A DNA stretch of 32,520 bases, taken from contig JAUYMC010000294.1 in NCBI GenBank assembly GCA_030699545.1, forward strand, positions 1-32,520, given 5' to 3'. Each line of letters begins with the position of its first letter. Within the stretch, counting starts at the first letter, position 1. The DNA comes from Gemmatimonadales bacterium (GTDB taxonomy: Bacteria; Gemmatimonadota; Gemmatimonadetes; Gemmatimonadales; GWC2-71-9). A model generated the notes under the pieces. It saw nothing but the letters and a program-made list of their open reading frames with translations. It searched no databases and had not been told where the DNA came from. Positions 28,932-32,520 of this stretch are shown piece after piece. A program made the translations under genes and the position numbers.

Positions 28932-29806
28932 TCCAGGTTCTCCAGCTGCTCCCGGAGCTTCTCCAGCTCCCCCTTCATGGCGATCACCGCCGACGTGATC
29001 GCCGCATCGCCGGCCTTGGACCCCATGGTGTTCACCTCGCGCAACAGCTCCTGCGCCAGGAATCCCAGCTGCTTCCCCACCGGCTGGTCCGCTGCGAGCG
29101 CCGCGCGGCAGGCGGCGACATGCGTCCGAAACCGCACCAGTTCCTCGGTGATGTCCATGCGGTCGGCCAGCATCGCGATCTCGACCGCCACGCGCTGCTC
29201 GTCCAACTGGACCCCGCCGGTCAGCTCCGCGACCGCCTGCTTGAGACGGGCGTGCTCCGTCTTGAGCCGCTCCGGAGCGCGCAGCGCGATCGTCTGCGCG
29301 CCCGCCTCGAGGGCCTCGAGCCGGTCGGCCAGCTCCCGCGCCAGTGCGCCGCCTTCCCGCTCGCGCATCGTGAGCACGTCCGCCGCCGCCTGCTCGACGA
29401 TCGGCTTCAGGTCGCTCCACGACACGCTCTCACCCGCGCCGTTGACGGCCGTCAGCACGTCGGGCTGGCGGGCCACAAAGGCCAGGTCCACATCGCCCTT
29501 CAGCTTGAGCTGCTTCTTCAACTGCTTCGCCGCCGCGAGGACTTGCCGGGCGCGCGCCAGATCCACCCCGACCGAGCCGCGCTCGTGCGGCGGCGCCTCC
29601 ACCCAGCGCGCCGTCACGGCGACATGCCCCCGCTCGAGCAGCGCGCGCAAGCGCTCGCGCAAATCCCCCTCGACACTCGCGAATTCCGCGGGGAGCTTGA
29701 GCTGCGGATTGAAGTAGCGGTGGTTGACGGTCCGGATCTCGATCCGCAGCCGGCCGCCGAGCACCGTCCCTTCGGCAAAGCCGAAGCCCGTCATGCTTCT
29801 CGGCAC
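28928..29806 (-). CDS. YicC/YloC family endoribonuclease-like protein
   Basis: (V)PRSMTGFGFAEG...EIRTVNHRYFNPQLKLP...ALLERGHVAVTARW...MADRMDITEELVRFRTHV-like region, GKQLGFLAQELLREVNTMGSKAGDAAI. GTG at 29806 or ATG at 29794. Confidence 0.92.
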   Translation of the reverse strand: MPRSMTGFGFAEGTVLGGRLRIEIRTVNHRYFNPQLKLPAEFASVEGDLRERLRALLERGHVAVTARWVEAPPHERGSVGVDLARARQVLAAAKQLKKQLKLKGDVDLAFVARQPDVLTAVNGAGESVSWSDLKPIVEQAAADVLTMREREGGALARELADRLEALEAGAQTIALRAPERLKTEHARLKQAVAELTGGVQLDEQRVAVEIAMLADRMDITEELVRFRTHVAACRAALAADQPVGKQLGFLAQELLREVNTMGSKAGDAAITSAVIAMKGELEKLREQLENLE

Positions 29807-29832
29807 AGACGCTAAAGCTAGCCGGGAGGCGC

Positions 29833-31590
29833 CTAGTTCGTAAACGACCAGCGCGCCCCATAGAGCTGCACGCTCTTGGGGTGCCCGAGACCCTCGACGT
29901 ACGCCGCCCGCATCCCGTTGGCGTTGCGGATGACCCAGAACAGCGTGACGCCCACCAGCTGCAACTCGACGTTGGCCTCGACGAACGTCGCCCCGCCCAT
30001 CGGCAGCACCGTACCCGTGGCACCGACCCCGCCGAGCCCCCAACGACTCCACGATTCCACCGCGACTTCGCCGCGCAACGCAAAGACCCCGCTTCGGAAG
30101 ACGCGCCAAAACTTGGAGTAGAAGGTGGCGGAGAGACGAGCATGGTGTGGCGGCTCGAAATCGCCGCCCCCCACGACTGCATCGAAGTACCATCCGCTCA
30201 CGGTCAGCCCGGCCACCGGCCGGATCGACGCCCGCGCCGCGACGAATTCGCTGAGGGGCGTGGTGCTCAGCCGGTCGACGGGCTTGATCCCGGCGGCGAA
30301 ATCGAACGGGGTAAACGCGTCGCGCCGGCCCCGTCCGACCGCCACGCTCAGGCGTGGATGGTCGAACTGCACCCAACCCGCCCGCTCCATGGCCGTGCGC
30401 CGCGGGATCGCGACCGCGAGGGGCGCCTGGAGATCGCGCTGCCAGGCAATGTCGGTCCGGACCGAGAAGCCCAGCGGCAACCGCACGCCGGCCGACGCCC
30501 AGGCGCGCTCCCCCGAGATGTCGTTCGCGTACCGGGACTGTCGCGCGGCCGCGGCAACGGTGATGCGCGACCAAAGCTGCCAACTGCCGTTCACCTCGAG
30601 CTGCGACGGTGCTCCCGCGGCACCGAAACGGGCCCTGACGCCCACGGCCGCCCGCCGCCACCGGTGGCTCAGCTCGACATTGGCGGTGGAGATTGCCCGA
30701 TTCGGGACGAGCGTATCGCGCTCGACGGCGGACGTACCGAGGCTCCCGACGAAGCGGAATCCGAGCCCATCCTCCCGCGCCGCGAGGAAAACGCGCAGTA
30801 ACCGGTCGCGCCGCTGCTGCCGCCACCCGTCGACGCGGCTGTCGCTCGAGGCGCGCCGGTGCCAGCTCGAGGCCGCGATCTGCAGCGACGCGCCGACGCG
30901 GCCGCCCGGGGGCACGTACTCCGCCTTGAGCCAGAGATCGTTGCTGTCGAAACCGGTCGTCGTGGTGTTGGGGTTGCCGTCGAGATGGTTCCAGTCGGCC
31001 ATGAGCGCCACGCCCAGCCCGGAGCGGCCCCGGGTCGCATAGCCGGCGCGATAGCTGGCGATATCCTGGTCGCCCGTGAGGATGCCGACTTGCGTGAGCG
31101 GCGCCGTGGAGCGCGGGCGCGCCGTGACGAGGTAGATCTGCAACTCGGCGGGAAGGACGATCACCTCCACGCGCTCGAGGGGCGCGAGCGGAATGCGCGC
31201 CAGATCGAGATACACCGAATCGCGTCCGAGCGGCAGATACGGAACCCCATCCCAGTAGACGACCACCGCCGCCGCTCCTTTTCCGCCGAACAGTACGATC
31301 TCCGCCTGTCCGTACCATCCGCCGCGTACGACGTACACACCGGGGATGTGCCCGAGCAGGTCGCTCAGCGTGCGCGCGTTCGTGAAGAGGAGTGAGTCGG
31401 CGGTGAACGTGAAACGGATGCCATGCGGCAGCGGGCCGTCCTGGATCGGCAGCGCGAACGGCGGCAGCAGAACCGCGACGGTGTCGCGCGTGACGGTATC
31501 GCGGACGGGGGGAGGAGCGGCGCTGTCGACCTGGGCCGCGGCCGGCGTTGCCACCGCGAGCGTCAGCCCGAGCAGCAGCGCGCGACTCAA
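29833..31590 (-). CDS. Signal-peptide-bearing TonB-receptor plug-domain outer-membrane protein
   Basis: TTG start overlapping the pepA stop, then SRALLLGLTLAVATPAAAQ signal peptide; plug-like LSDLLGHIPGVYVVRGGWYGQAEIVLFGGKGAAAVVVYWDGVPYLPLGRDSVYLDLARIPLAPLERVEVI; remainder consistent with alternating beta-barrel strands. Confidence 0.75.
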   Translation of the reverse strand: MSRALLLGLTLAVATPAAAQVDSAAPPPVRDTVTRDTVAVLLPPFALPIQDGPLPHGIRFTFTADSLLFTNARTLSDLLGHIPGVYVVRGGWYGQAEIVLFGGKGAAAVVVYWDGVPYLPLGRDSVYLDLARIPLAPLERVEVIVLPAELQIYLVTARPRSTAPLTQVGILTGDQDIASYRAGYATRGRSGLGVALMADWNHLDGNPNTTTTGFDSNDLWLKAEYVPPGGRVGASLQIAASSWHRRASSDSRVDGWRQQRRDRLLRVFLAAREDGLGFRFVGSLGTSAVERDTLVPNRAISTANVELSHRWRRAAVGVRARFGAAGAPSQLEVNGSWQLWSRITVAAAARQSRYANDISGERAWASAGVRLPLGFSVRTDIAWQRDLQAPLAVAIPRRTAMERAGWVQFDHPRLSVAVGRGRRDAFTPFDFAAGIKPVDRLSTTPLSEFVAARASIRPVAGLTVSGWYFDAVVGGGDFEPPHHARLSATFYSKFWRVFRSGVFALRGEVAVESWSRWGLGGVGATGTVLPMGGATFVEANVELQLVGVTLFWVIRNANGMRAAYVEGLGHPKSVQLYGARWSFTN

Positions 31591-32520
31591 GCGTCGGCGC
31601 GTTTGAGAAGGAACTCCGTGAACAACCGCACGCCGACGGCCGTCGGCCCCTTGGCGCCCCCCTCGCCCTCGTACGCCGTGCCCGCGATGTCGAGGTGGAC
31701 CCACGGGAACCCTTCCACAAACTCCCGCAGGAACCAGCCGCCGGCGATGGTGCCGGCCGAGCGGCCGCCCGAGTTCTTGACGTCCGCCACATCCGACTTG
31801 ATCAGGTCGCGGTACTCCTCCCACAGCGGCAGCGGCCAGCACCGTTCCCCGGAGCGCTCGCCGGCTGCGCGAACCTCGGCGAGCAGTGCCTCATCGGTGC
31901 CCATGATCCCGATGGCGTGATGGCCGAGCGCCACCACGACGGCGCCCGTCAAGGTTGCCGCGTCGAGCACCGCCGCCGGCTTGAAGCGACGGACGTACGA
32001 GAGCGCGTCACACAGAATGAGCCGTCCCTCGGCGTCCGTGTTGATGATCTCGATCGACTTGCCGAGGTGGCTGTGGATGATGTCGCCCGGCTTTACCGCC
32101 GTCCCCGACGGGAGGTTTTCGGTGGAGGGAATGACGCCGATCACGTTGAGGGCGGGCTTCAGCCGGCCCAGCACTTCAAACGTCCCCAGCACCGCGGCCG
32201 CCCCGGACATGTCGTACTTCATGTCCTCCATGTTCTGCGCCGGCTTGATCGAGATGCCGCCGGAATCGAAGGTGACGCCCTTCCCCACCAGCACCACCGG
32301 GGCCTGGCCGTCGGCGCCGCCCTTGGATTCGAGGACGATGAAGCGCGGCTCCTCGACACTGCCCTGCGCCACCGCCAGCAGCGCGCCCATGCCTTCCTTC
32401 TTTATCTGCGCGCGATCGAGGACGGTCACGGTGAACCCATGGCTCTTGGCGAGCGCGGCGGCCTGCTCGGCGAGATAGCTGGGCGTGCAGACGTTGCCCG
32501 GCTGTGCCTGGAGGGTGCGG
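31587..32520 (-). CDS. pepA: Leucyl aminopeptidase (M17), N-terminus beyond window edge
   Basis: VLVGKGVTFDSGGISIKPAQNMEDMKYDMSGAAAVLG...NTDAEGRLILCDALSYV (M17 signature)...DIAGTAYEGEGGAKGPTAVGVRLFTEFLL; frame stays open to the window end. Confidence 0.95.
   Translation of the reverse strand, partial: RTLQAQPGNVCTPSYLAEQAAALAKSHGFTVTVLDRAQIKKEGMGALLAVAQGSVEEPRFIVLESKGGADGQAPVVLVGKGVTFDSGGISIKPAQNMEDMKYDMSGAAAVLGTFEVLGRLKPALNVIGVIPSTENLPSGTAVKPGDIIHSHLGKSIEIINTDAEGRLILCDALSYVRRFKPAAVLDAATLTGAVVVALGHHAIGIMGTDEALLAEVRAAGERSGERCWPLPLWEEYRDLIKSDVADVKNSGGRSAGTIAGGWFLREFVEGFPWVHLDIAGTAYEGEGGAKGPTAVGVRLFTEFLLKRADA

Noticed and set aside
28932-29420. N-terminal extension of the 384-aa guanylate kinase ORF
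   Set aside because: Open frame running through yicC out of frame; gmk starts at GTG 28931 by homology and by the GTGA junction.

Overview
GC-rich bacterial chromosomal window, densely coding and mostly housekeeping. I count 35 protein-coding genes, two of them cut by the window edges, and no tRNA, rRNA, CRISPR array, transposase or prophage signal. The mix of families (zinc metalloprotease plus M28 peptidase, pepA/plug protein/yicC/gmk/rpoZ/coaBC, gap-pgk-tpiA-secG) resembles Gemmatimonadota, but that placement is inference only. Left part: nuoB/nuoA (-), dcd (+), a coupled metalloprotease/M28 peptidase/4-TM protein unit (-), a hybrid histidine kinase (+), a type II NADH dehydrogenase (-), sdhCAB (+), mdh (-) and moaD-moaE-moaA (-). 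Right part: a long minus-strand gene run from pepA through a TonB-plug-like outer-membrane protein, yicC, gmk, rpoZ, coaBC, udg, dnaB, radA, ispD, tsaC, LMW-PTP, aroE, comF, gap, pgk, tpiA, secG and carA to an HU-family gene. I found no convincing novel multi-gene system. The observations most worth a second look are: (1) TANNNT boxes 6-9 nt upstream of five start codons, suggesting leaderless transcripts; (2) a dispersed family of 8-bp-period short tandem repeats inside variable segments of coding sequences; (3) pervasive 4-nt NTGA gene junctions, mostly with GTG/TTG starts; (4) an HU promoter whose -35 box lies in the last codons of carA; (5) a G9 tract at the secG/carA junction; (6) an apparently intramembrane-sensing hybrid kinase head-to-head with a secreted protease operon.
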